DNA of 62,038 nt, from NCBI GenBank assembly GCA_033762625.1, contig JANRLI010000009.1:1-62038 (forward strand), given 5' to 3'. The notes beneath the pieces were generated by a model. The model worked only from the letters and a program-made list of their open reading frames with translations. It made no database searches and had not been told where the DNA came from. This DNA comes from Alphaproteobacteria bacterium. GTDB taxonomy: Bacteria > Pseudomonadota > Alphaproteobacteria > UBA9219 > RGZA01. Position numbers and translations under genes: made by a program. Shown piece by piece: positions 1 to 8,805 of the stretch (within the stretch, counting starts at the first letter, position 1; each line of letters opens with the position of its first letter).

Positions 1-1
1 T

Positions 2-1102
2 CGTGCGGGCTTGCCACTGCAAGATATGGAGTTCATCCAGTTCCATCCAACCGGTGTTTATGGCGCGGGTTGTTTGATTACCGAAGGTGCACGCGGTGAA
101 GGCGGTTATGTCACCAATGGTAATGGCGAACGCTTCATGGAACGCTACGCACCATCTGCCAAGGATTTGGCTAGCCGCGACGTGGTCAGCCGTTCGATGA
201 CCATCGAAATCCGCGAAGGCCGTGGCTGTGGACCGAAAAAAGATCACATCCATTTGCATCTTGAACATCTTGATCCAAAAATTCTGCATGAACGTCTGCC
301 GGGCATTTCCGAAACCGCTAAGGTGTTTGCGGGCGTTGATGTGACCAAGGAGCCCATCCCCATTCTGCCAACCGTGCATTACAATATGGGCGGTATTCCA
401 ACAAATTATCACGGTGAAGTTATTCGCCCGACTAAAGATAACCCCGATGCCATCGTGCCGGGTTTAATGGCGATTGGCGAAGCGGCATGTGTTTCTGTAC
501 ACGGCGCAAACCGTTTGGGTTCAAATTCGCTCCTTGATTTGGTGGTGTTTGGACGCGCCGCCGCTATCCGCGCAGCTGATGTAATTAAACCCAACGCGCC
601 GCATAAGGTGCTGCCGGCATCCAGTGTGGATGGTATCATGTCGCGATTTGATAAACTGCGTAATGCCAATGGCGGCAGTAAAACTGCGGATATCCGTGAC
701 AAAATGCAACATGTGATGCAAACCAATTGTGCCGTGTTCCGCACCGAAGAGACATTGAAAGCGGGTGTGGATGGCATTAGTGCGCTATTGAAGCAACGCG
801 CTGATATAAAGGTTTCAGACCGGTCCTTGATCTGGAATTCCGATTTGGTTGAAACGCTGGAGCTGGATAACTTGCTGGTACAGGCAGCCGCGTCGGTTGT
901 TTCTGCGCATACCCGCAAAGAGTCGCGCGGTGCACATGCTCGCGAAGATTATAAAGATCGCGATGATGTGAACTGGATGAAGCACAGCATTGCCTATGTG
1001 GATGATGCAACAGGTAAGGTGACGATGGATTATCGCCCTGTGCATCTGTACACCATGAGCAAAGACGTAGAAGTCGTTCCGCCAAAGCCCCGTGTATACT
1101 AA
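2..1102 (+). CDS. sdhA: Succinate dehydrogenase flavoprotein subunit, 3' part
   Basis: C-terminal part of the FAD-bearing subunit of respiratory complex II, which oxidises succinate to fumarate at the inner membrane. The reading frame is already open at the left edge, so the 5' part including the N-terminal FAD site lies outside the window. Visible family motifs are QFHPTG near the start, [10 protein letters not shown] (substrate region), [20 protein letters not shown] in the FAD-binding C-terminal section, and the C-terminal helical domain with [13 protein letters not shown]. The protein ends in the usual PKPRVY-type tail. Unusually, sdhB does not follow directly: two minus-strand genes lie between. 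Confidence 0.96.
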   Translation, partial: RAGLPLQDMEFIQFHPTGVYGAGCLITEGARGEGGYVTNGNGERFMERYAPSAKDLASRDVVSRSMTIEIREGRGCGPKKDHIHLHLEHLDPKILHERLPGISETAKVFAGVDVTKEPIPILPTVHYNMGGIPTNYHGEVIRPTKDNPDAIVPGLMAIGEAACVSVHGANRLGSNSLLDLVVFGRAAAIRAADVIKPNAPHKVLPASSVDGIMSRFDKLRNANGGSKTADIRDKMQHVMQTNCAVFRTEETLKAGVDGISALLKQRADIKVSDRSLIWNSDLVETLELDNLLVQAAASVVSAHTRKESRGAHAREDYKDRDDVNWMKHSIAYVDDATGKVTMDYRPVHLYTMSKDVEVVPPKPRVY

Positions 1103-1122
1103 TGGGCGTGTACTAAGTACAC

Positions 1123-1653
1123 TCAGCTCGGATCATTTTCGTTCGATTGACGTTGTCTAACCAGAAAATCTGGCGCAACTGCCCGGTGTTCCTGCTCCAT
1201 GCGATAGGTTGCAAGGGCAGATGGATTAGGTGGTTTTTTCATCCGCAGTTTGATTTTTTCAACGGCTTTTCGGCTGATGGAGTCAATCACCTCAATCGGG
1301 CCATGTTCCAGATCGTGGAAAAATTCACTTACCACAGGCAGTAACATCACCTGATCATAATTCACGATACGGTCAGATATATCGCTCACTGGAACGCGTC
1401 CTGTGATCGCATATACCAACAATTTGAAACTACCTGCTCTGATTTTGCCGCCGGTTTTTATAAGCCGTTCAATTTCTTTACTTGAATGCACCATCGTGAA
1501 TACGGGCACGCCCAATTCGCGGTCATAGTGCTTACCAACAATAAGCGCGACGTGTTCATGTTCCGATGGTTCGCGTGGATCGAGGCGCATATGTGGAAAG
1601 TTACAACGCACAAAATTGCCCACGCGCAGATGACTGTAATTTTTACGGCTCAT
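1123..1653 (-). CDS. Hypothetical protein, possible PemK/MazF-like fold
   Basis: 176-residue protein that I do not firmly recognise. Residues about 10-60 read G-FV-C-FP, then HEHVALIVG, then VFTMVHSSK. That order resembles the SH3-like barrel of PemK/MazF endoribonuclease toxins (GDIV..FP, RPALVI, TSK). A later segment, SDRIVNYDQVMLLPV, is compatible with the MazF strand carrying a conserved aspartate. The C-terminal 40 residues are basic and probably disordered. No small antitoxin gene is adjacent: upstream is the YidB gene with its own terminator. The leader before ATG is A/T-rich and lacks a clear Shine-Dalgarno. The toxin assignment is an inference; a non-toxic relative is equally possible. 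Confidence 0.45.
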   Translation of the reverse strand: MSRKNYSHLRVGNFVRCNFPHMRLDPREPSEHEHVALIVGKHYDRELGVPVFTMVHSSKEIERLIKTGGKIRAGSFKLLVYAITGRVPVSDISDRIVNYDQVMLLPVVSEFFHDLEHGPIEVIDSISRKAVEKIKLRMKKPPNPSALATYRMEQEHRAVAPDFLVRQRQSNENDPS

Positions 1654-1745
1654 ATGTTTATTTAAAAAAAATCTTAAAATAGTTCAGCAGAATGTATCAA
1701 ATATCTGTCCTCTATGGACGTATGGAATTACTTTCGAGCCATATG

Positions 1746-1778
1746 AAAAAACCCGCAAAACTGCTGGTTTCGCAGGGT
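1746..1778 (-). terminator. Rho-independent terminator after the YidB-family gene
   Basis: Read on the minus strand, an imperfect GC-containing stem (ACCCTGCGAAAC paired with GTTTTGCGGGT around a CAGCA loop) is followed by six T residues. It lies about 30 bases past the stop of the minus-strand YidB/DUF937 gene, as expected for intrinsic termination. Confidence 0.6.
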
Positions 1779-1808
1779 CTTAAGCCATGGACTGAGTGTT
1801 GGTTAATA

Positions 1809-2216
1809 TTAAGCGGCTTTTTGTGCGTTAAAAATGCCAAGGACCGTGCTGATCATTTGCGTATCCAATTCACCACTGGGTGAAAGCTTGTCCACCAGTT
1901 TTGGCAAAATTTGTGCAAGCTGTGTGGTTGTTTCTTGCGGCGTCATGTTGGCGGCGCTGGAGATTTGTTGAACATGTGCTTCGCCCAAACCTTGTTCAAC
2001 TTGTTCTGGCGTGATTGGCATATTCTGTCCGGTAGAAATCCATGATTGCACGATTCGACCAAGACCATTCTTTTCAAAATTCTCTATCATCGTGGCGATG
2101 CCTTGCTCGCCGCCATGTTGCTGAACATAGTCGATGAACGCATGTACGAGCGGGCCTTGTTGCCCGTTGCCAAGTGATTTAATAGCTTGTTCCAAAATCA
2201 TGTTCATCAGGTTCAT
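1809..2216 (-). CDS. YidB/DUF937 family protein
   Basis: 135-residue cytoplasmic protein of the YidB/DUF937 family, whose molecular role is not settled. Family features are an N-terminal helix (MNLMNMILEQAIKSLG), the repeated G-GI-hydrophobic pattern (GGEQGIATMIENFEKNGLG), the ISTGQNMPITPEQVEQGLG segment, and a C-terminal LPKLVDKLSPSGEL stretch. The start at 2216 was chosen because AAAGGAT precedes it at good spacing and because the family begins here. An upstream in-frame ATG at 2294 would add 26 residues unlike the family. The gene is followed by its own terminator, so it is probably a single-gene unit. Confidence 0.85.
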   Translation of the reverse strand: MNLMNMILEQAIKSLGNGQQGPLVHAFIDYVQQHGGEQGIATMIENFEKNGLGRIVQSWISTGQNMPITPEQVEQGLGEAHVQQISSAANMTPQETTTQLAQILPKLVDKLSPSGELDTQMISTVLGIFNAQKAA

Positions 2217-2408
2217 GGCAGATATCCTTTTAAAAAAGTAAGCGGGCAATATAGCGGGGTGGGGTTCGGCTGTCGAATCATGCGCATCTGCCATGTAAAA
2301 CCGTGGTTTTTCATTGTTAATTGCATAAGAAAACCGTTGAAGTCAGAACCTACAGTTCATATTATGAATGCACCTTAAATTCCTGCCTCTTACCTATATT
2401 GAAATCCT

Positions 2409-3191
2409 ATGGTTGAACTTACCCTTCCGGCGCATTCCAAAGTCCAAACCGGTGTTACACACCCAGCGCCTGCCGGCGTTAAAAATCCGCGCAAGTTTAA
2501 AATCTACCGTTTCAATCCTGATAAAAACGAAAATCCATCACTCGATACCTATACCGTTGATATGGATGATTGTGGCCCGATGGTGCTTGATGCACTGCTC
2601 TATATTAAAAACAAAATTGATCCGACGCTGACGTTTCGCCGTTCCTGCCGTGAAGGTATTTGTGGTTCATGCGCGATGAACATTGATGGACAAAATACAT
2701 TAGCCTGCTTAAAGGCAACCGAAGATTGCCATGGGGATGTCGCTGTTTACCCGTTGCCGCACCGCCCGGTGGTGAAAGATTTAATTCCCGATGTAACGCA
2801 GCTTTACGCACAATACGCATCCATCCAGCCTTGGCTGCAGACACAAACCTTGCCGCCACCGGATAAAGAGCGTTTACAATCGCAAGATGAGCGCAAAAAA
2901 CTTGATGGCTTGTATGAATGCATTTTGTGCTTCTGCTGCTCAACTTCATGCCCGAGCTATTGGTGGAATGAGGAACGCTATCTTGGCCCTGCGATATTAC
3001 TGCAAGCCTATCGCTGGATTGCAGATAGCCGCGATGAAATGACGGGTGAACGTCTGGATAATCTTGAAGATCCATTCCGTTTATATCGCTGCCATACCAT
3101 TATGAACTGCACCAATGCTTGTCCAAAGGGGTTGAACCCCGCGCAAGCGATTGCAGAAATTAAGCAGTTAATGGTTGAACGCCGCGCTTAA
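2409..3191 (+). CDS. sdhB: Succinate dehydrogenase iron-sulfur subunit
   Basis: 260-residue electron-transfer subunit of complex II, passing electrons from SdhA FAD to quinone. The N-terminal ferredoxin domain carries the 2Fe-2S ligands ([16 protein letters not shown], then TLAC). The C-terminal domain carries the 4Fe-4S and 3Fe-4S ligands in [16 protein letters not shown] and [17 protein letters not shown]. All cysteines expected for the three clusters are present. Length is normal for alphaproteobacteria. It is separated from sdhA by about 1.3 kb holding two opposite-strand genes, so it probably has its own promoter. Confidence 0.97.
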   Translation: MVELTLPAHSKVQTGVTHPAPAGVKNPRKFKIYRFNPDKNENPSLDTYTVDMDDCGPMVLDALLYIKNKIDPTLTFRRSCREGICGSCAMNIDGQNTLACLKATEDCHGDVAVYPLPHRPVVKDLIPDVTQLYAQYASIQPWLQTQTLPPPDKERLQSQDERKKLDGLYECILCFCCSTSCPSYWWNEERYLGPAILLQAYRWIADSRDEMTGERLDNLEDPFRLYRCHTIMNCTNACPKGLNPAQAIAEIKQLMVERRA

Positions 3192-3298
3192 AAAAGAAGC
3201 GTTTAATACGCCGCCAAAACATTCTTGACCACTTATGTGCGGTGTGAAAAGCTATTCGCATATTCACACCCTTTATTCACATTCGTGGAGATTACTGC

Positions 3299-3922
3299 AT
3301 GGTCATGGATACTGTTACGGATGCTGGCACAGCAACGACGCACGCAGGGAAGAAACCAGATATTCTGGCTTGGTTTGATTGGGCGGAACGCTTGACCACC
3401 GGTCTTGGCACGAAAAGTGAATTGAATGTGATAGAAGAAAACAACTTCGATGCGGTGTTGCTTTCTGCGGTTGCGGCGCTGCATGCAAACAAACCCGGCG
3501 TTCATTTGCCAGAACAACTTCAGGCGGATTTGGATAGAACAGGGGTGGCGGCACCACAACGTCTGGTCGTTAATTCGGGTTCTGCAATTGCCGTTGAAAC
3601 CATCACATTGTTTATGCTGGAACGCCTTGCTACACGCGATGATGAACGCGCATTTGAACTTGCCGAAGATTTACGAATTATTTCAAGGGGCGGTGTTTTT
3701 GCAAACCAGCTTGCACTGTTTCAAATGAGCCTTGCCGATATTAATCCAGATTTGAATACGCGTAATTTTGAACCATGGGGCGATAAGGCGGATCATCTTA
3801 AAGTAGCCAGTGCTCAGCGTTTGGTGAAACCTGATAGTTTTGAAGGGCAAGCAGTTCAAAGCGCCAACCGCGTAATGCAGAGCTATTTTAAAGCACCTGT
3901 ACCACGCCTGGATGCGGCTTAG
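3299..3922 (+). CDS. Hypothetical protein (207 aa)
   Basis: Not recognised. A soluble, mostly helical protein with no signal peptide, membrane segment or cysteine motif. The central part (residues 100-150: VETITLFMLERLATRDDERA, then LAEDLRIISRGG) looks like packed amphipathic helices. The start at 3299 follows GTGGAGATTACTGC, a good ribosome site; a second in-frame ATG two codons later is possible. It follows sdhB by about 107 bases and converges on the next gene, leaving only 9 bases between the two stop codons. Confidence 0.7.
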   Translation: MVMDTVTDAGTATTHAGKKPDILAWFDWAERLTTGLGTKSELNVIEENNFDAVLLSAVAALHANKPGVHLPEQLQADLDRTGVAAPQRLVVNSGSAIAVETITLFMLERLATRDDERAFELAEDLRIISRGGVFANQLALFQMSLADINPDLNTRNFEPWGDKADHLKVASAQRLVKPDSFEGQAVQSANRVMQSYFKAPVPRLDAA

Positions 3923-3931
3923 CTTTTCAAA

Positions 3932-5056
3932 TTAATTGGGGTCGCGGTCACCGCGAACCGTGCGCCATGCGCCGCCAGGAATAACTTCCGTGCCGAATGG
4001 CGTGCGGATAGGAATTTCACGAATAACAACCTTTTGACCTTCGCGGCGCTCAAAACTTTCGCCCTGATGTGCCTCGGCTGACGCATCGTAATCGGCAATT
4101 GGCGGCAGGCTGCGTGGGTCACGTTCTACAGCGCGCTCAACAACTTGCTCTGCTGCTGCGCGTGGACGAGGTTGGCCAGCTATTTCCAATTCATCAATCT
4201 GGATTTTTCCAGCATTGTCCCAAAGGCTGAAGCGAATGCGTGCTCCGCCCCTTAATGTTGTGCCATCAGGATATCCGGAACGGCGAAATGCAGAAACATG
4301 CAAAAATGCATCACGGCCAGCAAGTTCCGGTATGTTTTGGTCCGGTTGAACAAAAGTGAAGCCACGATCAAAATCCTGCTTCAGGCGACCGGAGTATGGC
4401 AAGCCATCGGATTCCGGAATTCCTGCAATATCCTGTGCATCAAAATCACGGTCTGAAGAATAGCTTTGTTGTTGCAAAGGGCGCTCGCCAATTTCACGTG
4501 CCGCGCCACCTAGAATGGTTGTGCGCTCAGGCGGGCGCGCAGAAGGCGTCGCAGTAGGTGTAGCTGTTGGCGCTGCTGCTGGAGCTTTCGGCGTTACTTC
4601 CCATTTGCCGATATGCTTTTCGATTTCAATGCATAATGCGCCAATCGTCATAGTACGATCGCGGCGGCGCTGTGCTTGTATTTGCTGGCCACCTTCAGTA
4701 TCCCACAAATATTTATCATTTACCCATTGGGTAAGGTTTTCGCGTAAATCTTTCGGCAATTTTTTACCTGGCAGGCTGATAATAAAAAGATCCGAACCTT
4801 TATAGGTCCCAGCTATGCGAAGGCCTGTGGTGCCTTCTGCTGCAATCTGTTCATCGCCTTCTTGGATGAGTTCAAAATAAACTGATATAAATGCCTTGGT
4901 GTCTTTATTCCATACCACAGCAACGGCTTGTTTATCATCTGGGGCTCTAAGGATGGGTTGGCGTGGCTTCGCCGTCATGCCGCTAAATGCTGTTTGGCCA
5001 TTCCAAAGCGTATATTCGCTATCTGCCTTTAAATTGAATTCTGTTGGTATGCCCAT
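3932..5056 (-). CDS. Unknown protein with a C-terminal cold-shock-like domain
   Basis: 374-residue protein with three visible parts. Residues 1-165 form an unrecognised globular region without a signal peptide. Residues about 165-185 are a Pro/Ala/Thr linker (PAAAPTATPTATPSARPP). Residues about 222-290 resemble a cold-shock/OB fold: a GRLKQDFDRGFTFVQPDQN segment with an RNP1-like core (RGFTFV, compare KGFGFI), followed by DAFLHVSAFRRSG (RNP2-like, compare DVFVHFSAI), then RIRFSLWDNAGKIQ. This suggests single-stranded nucleic acid binding, but the fusion is unusual, since classical Csp proteins are about 70 residues. The charged C-terminal tail is probably disordered. The cold-shock assignment is by eye. 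Confidence 0.75.
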   Translation of the reverse strand: MGIPTEFNLKADSEYTLWNGQTAFSGMTAKPRQPILRAPDDKQAVAVVWNKDTKAFISVYFELIQEGDEQIAAEGTTGLRIAGTYKGSDLFIISLPGKKLPKDLRENLTQWVNDKYLWDTEGGQQIQAQRRRDRTMTIGALCIEIEKHIGKWEVTPKAPAAAPTATPTATPSARPPERTTILGGAAREIGERPLQQQSYSSDRDFDAQDIAGIPESDGLPYSGRLKQDFDRGFTFVQPDQNIPELAGRDAFLHVSAFRRSGYPDGTTLRGGARIRFSLWDNAGKIQIDELEIAGQPRPRAAAEQVVERAVERDPRSLPPIADYDASAEAHQGESFERREGQKVVIREIPIRTPFGTEVIPGGAWRTVRGDRDPN

Positions 5057-5212
5057 AAAAAAATTCCTTAAATGTTATAATCCGCAATTTATCATGCCGT
5101 TTTGAAAGTAATTTGAAGTTTTGCTAACATCGGTATTAACAACCGCGCTCGACAGATTAATAAAACCCTATAATCTATGGGGATTAGTAAACATTAATAG
5201 GGTTTGGTTTTT

Positions 5213-6736
5213 ATGGTCGCACGCATACGCACCGTTGCCTTTGAAGGCGTGGATGTCCTTGATGTGGATGTGCAAGCGCAGATTTCATCTGGTCTCGTTG
5301 CCTTTACTCTTGTCGGTTTGCCGGACAAGGCCGTGACGGAATCCCGTGAACGGGTGCGCGCGGCGCTTCATGCGCTTGGGCTTTCCATGCCCGCCAAGCG
5401 CATCACCGTAAATTTGGCGCCAGCGGATGTACAAAAAGAAGGAAGCCATTTCGATCTACCCATCGCGCTTGCCTTGCTCGTTGCGATGGGCGTCGTGCCG
5501 CAAGACGCCGTTGCTGATTATATTGCGCTGGGCGAATTGGCACTTGATGGAAGTCTAACACGCGTAACAGGCGTTTTGCCTGCGGCGATTAATGCTAAGG
5601 CACATGAGTTTGGTTTGATTTGCCCCGCCGCAAATGGCAGCGAAGCATTGTGGGCAGGGGATGATATGAATGTGCTTGCGCCGCAATCATTGCTGCAACT
5701 CATCAATCATTTTAAGGGCACCCAAGTCCTTACGCGGCCTGAGCGCCGCATGGAAAATCTGGATGGCGCATCACCAGATTTGCGCGATGTGAAAGGGCAG
5801 GAAGCTGCCAAGCGTGTGTTGGAAGTTGTCGCGGCAGGCGGGCATAATTTATTGATGCTGGGCCCGCCGGGTTCCGGTAAAAGCATGCTTGCTGCGCGTC
5901 TGCCGGGTTTATTGCCGCCACTTTCACCACGCGAAGCGTTGGAGGTATCGATGATTCATTCGGTGGCTGGCATGTTGCCTGATGGACAATTGCTGCGCCG
6001 TCGTCCGTTTCGTGATCCGCATCATTCAGCTTCACTACCGGCACTTATTGGCGGCGGGATGAAAGCTAAGCCCGGTGAAGTCTCGCTCGCGCATTTTGGT
6101 GTGCTATTTTTGGATGAGCTTCCCGAATTCCAGCGTCCAACATTGGAAGCGCTGCGTCAGCCATTGGAAACAGGACGCGCGGTTGTTGCACGCGCTAATC
6201 ACCATTTAACCTATCCTGCACGGTTCCAATTGATCGCCGCGATGAATCCGTGCCGTTGCGGTTATCTGGGCGATGCGTCGCAAGCATGCAATAAAGCCCC
6301 TGGCTGCGGTGCGGATTATCAAAACAAGCTTTCTGGGCCGCTGCTTGACCGTATTGATTGCCATGTAGAAGTTCCCGCTGTCAGCGCAAATGATTTAAGT
6401 TTGCCACAAGCCAAGGAAGATAGTGCAACGGTGGCCGCGCGCGTTGCGCAGGCCAGAGCATGTCAGATCGAGCGCTATTCGAAAATGGATGCACCAATAA
6501 AACCAAATAACAATTCCGAAGCAGATGGAGAGTTGCTACAGAAAGTTGCAACCCCCGACAGTGGCGGCCAGAATTTATTAAGCCAGGCTGCTGAGCAACT
6601 TAAGCTATCTGCGCGGGGTTACACCCGCGTTGTGCGTGTTGCCAGAACCCTAGCAGATTTGGAAGGCGTGGATGGCGTAAAGCGCGCCCATGTTGCAGAA
6701 GCATTGAGTTATCGCCGCGTTGCCAATAGCCGCTAG
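5213..6736 (+). CDS. YifB/ComM-family Mg-chelatase-like AAA+ ATPase
   Basis: 507-residue member of the YifB/ComM family. Naturally transformable relatives use ComM as a helicase promoting branch migration of incoming DNA; in other bacteria the role is less clear. Order of parts: N-terminal ChlI-type domain (ISSGLVAFTLVGLPDKAV), AAA+ core with Walker A GPPGSGKSMLA and Walker B-like LFLDELPEF, the MNPCRCGYLGD cysteine motif, and the C-terminal Mg-chelatase domain (LKLSARGYTRVVRVARTLAD). The ATG at 5213 fits the family N-terminus MVARIRTVAFEG better than the TTG three codons earlier. It sits 48 bases before pdxJ and may share its transcript. Confidence 0.93.
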   Translation: MVARIRTVAFEGVDVLDVDVQAQISSGLVAFTLVGLPDKAVTESRERVRAALHALGLSMPAKRITVNLAPADVQKEGSHFDLPIALALLVAMGVVPQDAVADYIALGELALDGSLTRVTGVLPAAINAKAHEFGLICPAANGSEALWAGDDMNVLAPQSLLQLINHFKGTQVLTRPERRMENLDGASPDLRDVKGQEAAKRVLEVVAAGGHNLLMLGPPGSGKSMLAARLPGLLPPLSPREALEVSMIHSVAGMLPDGQLLRRRPFRDPHHSASLPALIGGGMKAKPGEVSLAHFGVLFLDELPEFQRPTLEALRQPLETGRAVVARANHHLTYPARFQLIAAMNPCRCGYLGDASQACNKAPGCGADYQNKLSGPLLDRIDCHVEVPAVSANDLSLPQAKEDSATVAARVAQARACQIERYSKMDAPIKPNNNSEADGELLQKVATPDSGGQNLLSQAAEQLKLSARGYTRVVRVARTLADLEGVDGVKRAHVAEALSYRRVANSR

Positions 6737-6784
6737 TAAACGAGCCGCTGGCAAAACGCCAAAAAACCACATATATATCTGGTT

Positions 6785-7513
6785 ATGCGATTAGGAATTA
6801 ACATTGATCATGTAGCGACTTTGCGCAATGCGCGCGGGGGCAATAACCCGGACCCATTACGTGCTGCCCTTATGGCTAAAGACGCGGGTGCGGATTTGAT
6901 CACCGCACATCTACGTGAAGACCGTCGCCATATACGCGATGCGGATATGGAGCGTTTGCGGGCTGAGTGCGGTTTACCACTCAATATGGAAATGGCTGTC
7001 ACGGATGAAATGACCAAGATTGCATTGCGCCTTAAACCACATGCAGTATGTCTGGTCCCCGAGCGCCGCCAGGAAATCACGACCGAAGGCGGGCTTGATG
7101 TCATCACGCATTTTGAAAAAATAAAAACCTGCGTTGGCGCATTACAGGATGCCGGGATTGAAGTCGCCTTGTTCATCAGCCCCGATGAAGCACAGATTGA
7201 CGCTTCCAAAAAAACCGCATGCAAAGCGATTGAATTGCACACTGGTTCTTACGCCGATGCTGGCGCGCAGCAATCACAGGAATTAAAGCGCCTGCGCGTT
7301 GGCGCTGATTATGCAGCACTGCTTGGCATTGAAGTACATGCGGGCCATGGTCTTACCTATGATAATGTCTCGCCCGTGGCTGCAATTAAGCCGATTGTTG
7401 AATTGAATATAGGGCATTTCTTGATGGGTGAAGCAATGTTTGTTGGCATGCACAGCAGTATCCAGAAAATGAAAAACATTATGGCGGATGCGCGCAAGAA
7501 AGCTGCTGCATGA
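6785..7513 (+). CDS. pdxJ: Pyridoxine 5'-phosphate synthase
   Basis: 242-residue TIM-barrel enzyme that condenses 3-amino-2-oxopropyl phosphate with 1-deoxyxylulose 5-phosphate to give pyridoxine 5'-phosphate, the last step of DXP-dependent vitamin B6 synthesis. Diagnostic segments are [14 protein letters not shown] at the start, [14 protein letters not shown], the catalytic ELHTGSYAD region and [13 protein letters not shown]. Length is typical. It heads the compact run pdxJ-acpS-lepB-rnc-era and overlaps acpS by 4 bases (ATGA), indicating translational coupling. Confidence 0.97.
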   Translation: MRLGINIDHVATLRNARGGNNPDPLRAALMAKDAGADLITAHLREDRRHIRDADMERLRAECGLPLNMEMAVTDEMTKIALRLKPHAVCLVPERRQEITTEGGLDVITHFEKIKTCVGALQDAGIEVALFISPDEAQIDASKKTACKAIELHTGSYADAGAQQSQELKRLRVGADYAALLGIEVHAGHGLTYDNVSPVAAIKPIVELNIGHFLMGEAMFVGMHSSIQKMKNIMADARKKAAA

Positions 7514-7911
7514 TTATCGGCATTGGTAATGACATTTGCGATATTACGCGCATCGAAAAGACCTATGCCAAATATGGGGAGCGTTTTTTAAAACGTATTT
7601 ACACACCGATTGAACAAAAAAAAGCATTGCAGCGTTCATCGGCGCCTCCAACGCTTGCTAAACGCTTTGCTGCAAAGGAAGCTTGCGCAAAAGCATTGGG
7701 TACAGGAATGAGCGCAGGCGTATTTTGGAAAGATATGGGCGTTGTGAACGACCCAAACGGGAAACCCACGCTTGTTCTGACGGGCGGCGCACTAAAGCGC
7801 CTGGAGGCGATGACCCCCAAAGGGTACAGCGCCAGCATCCATTTAACATTGACCGATGAATATCCGAATGCGCAGGCCTTTGTGATTATTGAGGCTATTA
7901 AAAAGGATTGA
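7510..7911 (+). CDS. acpS: Holo-[acyl-carrier-protein] synthase
   Basis: 133-residue phosphopantetheinyl transferase of the AcpS type. It moves the 4'-phosphopantetheine arm of CoA onto the serine of acyl carrier protein, activating fatty-acid synthesis. The two family signatures are present: [19 protein letters not shown] near the N-terminus, with the Mg-binding aspartate, and [15 protein letters not shown], with the conserved Lys-Glu pair. It begins inside the pdxJ stop and lies 57 bases before lepB. Confidence 0.96.
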   Translation: MIIGIGNDICDITRIEKTYAKYGERFLKRIYTPIEQKKALQRSSAPPTLAKRFAAKEACAKALGTGMSAGVFWKDMGVVNDPNGKPTLVLTGGALKRLEAMTPKGYSASIHLTLTDEYPNAQAFVIIEAIKKD

Positions 7912-7968
7912 CCAACCCCTAGTGAAAGCGCCACATTCGCGCTTTAATTCAAAGTTAAGCAGTAGTTT

Positions 7969-8805
7969 ATGAAACAAAATCAATCCGCCGTGCCCGCAAA
8001 AAATGTACAAAACGAGCAGCCAAAAGATGATGGCCTGTTCGAATTTCTTCGCACGCTGACCGTTGCTGCGCTCATTGCAATTGTATTCCGCGCGTTCTTC
8101 TTTGAACCGTTCAGTATTCCATCGGGTTCCATGGTGCCGACCTTGCTGGTAGGTGATTATTTGTTTGTTTCGAAATATTCTTACGGCTATAGCGGGCTTT
8201 CTGTTGGTTTGGGTTTTTTGGAACACACCTTTGGTTTGAAATTGCCTGCTGGCCGTTATGGCCAAACGAATAAACCGCAGCGCGGTGATGTGATTGTGTT
8301 TAAGGTTCCGTATGATGGTAAAACAGACTACGTAAAACGTCTCATCGGTTTGCCGGGCGATACCCTTCAGATGGTAGAAGGCCGTTTACATGTGAATGGC
8401 GAAGTGGTTCCACGTGATGTAACAGGCAGCTACAACATTACTGGCGATGATCTGGAAGAAGACCATGAAGCGTTTCGCCAGCCATTTAATCTTCCTGCGA
8501 TTGAATATAATGAAATATTACCTGGTGGTCGCCAACACCACATTCTGGAAATGAGTGATGATAGGCAGCTAGATGATACGCAAGCTTATAAGGTGCCGGA
8601 AGGCCATTATTTTGTCATGGGCGACAACCGCGATAATTCGCAAGACAGCCGCGTGATGCGCCGTGTTGGGTTTGTGCCGGAAGAAAATCTTGTTGGCCGC
8701 GCGGAGTTTATTTTCTTCTCGTTGAAAAACGGCTCTCCATTCTGGCAGTTGTGGAAATGGCCAAGCCATTTGCGCTTTGATCGTATGTTAAAACCAATCC
8801 GATGA
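7969..8805 (+). CDS. lepB: Signal peptidase I
   Basis: 278-residue inner-membrane serine protease that removes Sec signal peptides. A single N-terminal membrane segment (TVAALIAIVFRAFFFEPF, residues about 25-45) precedes the catalytic serine in SIPSGSMVPTLLVGDY and the general-base lysine in TDYVKRLIGLPGD. The third signature, GHYFVMGDNRDNSQDSR, is also intact. Its stop codon overlaps the rnc start by 4 bases; the lepB-rnc-era order is conserved in many proteobacteria. Confidence 0.97.
   Translation: MKQNQSAVPAKNVQNEQPKDDGLFEFLRTLTVAALIAIVFRAFFFEPFSIPSGSMVPTLLVGDYLFVSKYSYGYSGLSVGLGFLEHTFGLKLPAGRYGQTNKPQRGDVIVFKVPYDGKTDYVKRLIGLPGDTLQMVEGRLHVNGEVVPRDVTGSYNITGDDLEEDHEAFRQPFNLPAIEYNEILPGGRQHHILEMSDDRQLDDTQAYKVPEGHYFVMGDNRDNSQDSRVMRRVGFVPEENLVGRAEFIFFSLKNGSPFWQLWKWPSHLRFDRMLKPIR

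Noticed and set aside
409-918. 169-codon open frame antisense to sdhA
   Set aside because: No family-like pattern, and the sense frame is an intact SdhA.
6739-6772. Possible terminator GGC-AAAAC-GCC between yifB-like gene and pdxJ
   Set aside because: Only a three-base-pair stem and no T-tract on the transcribed strand.
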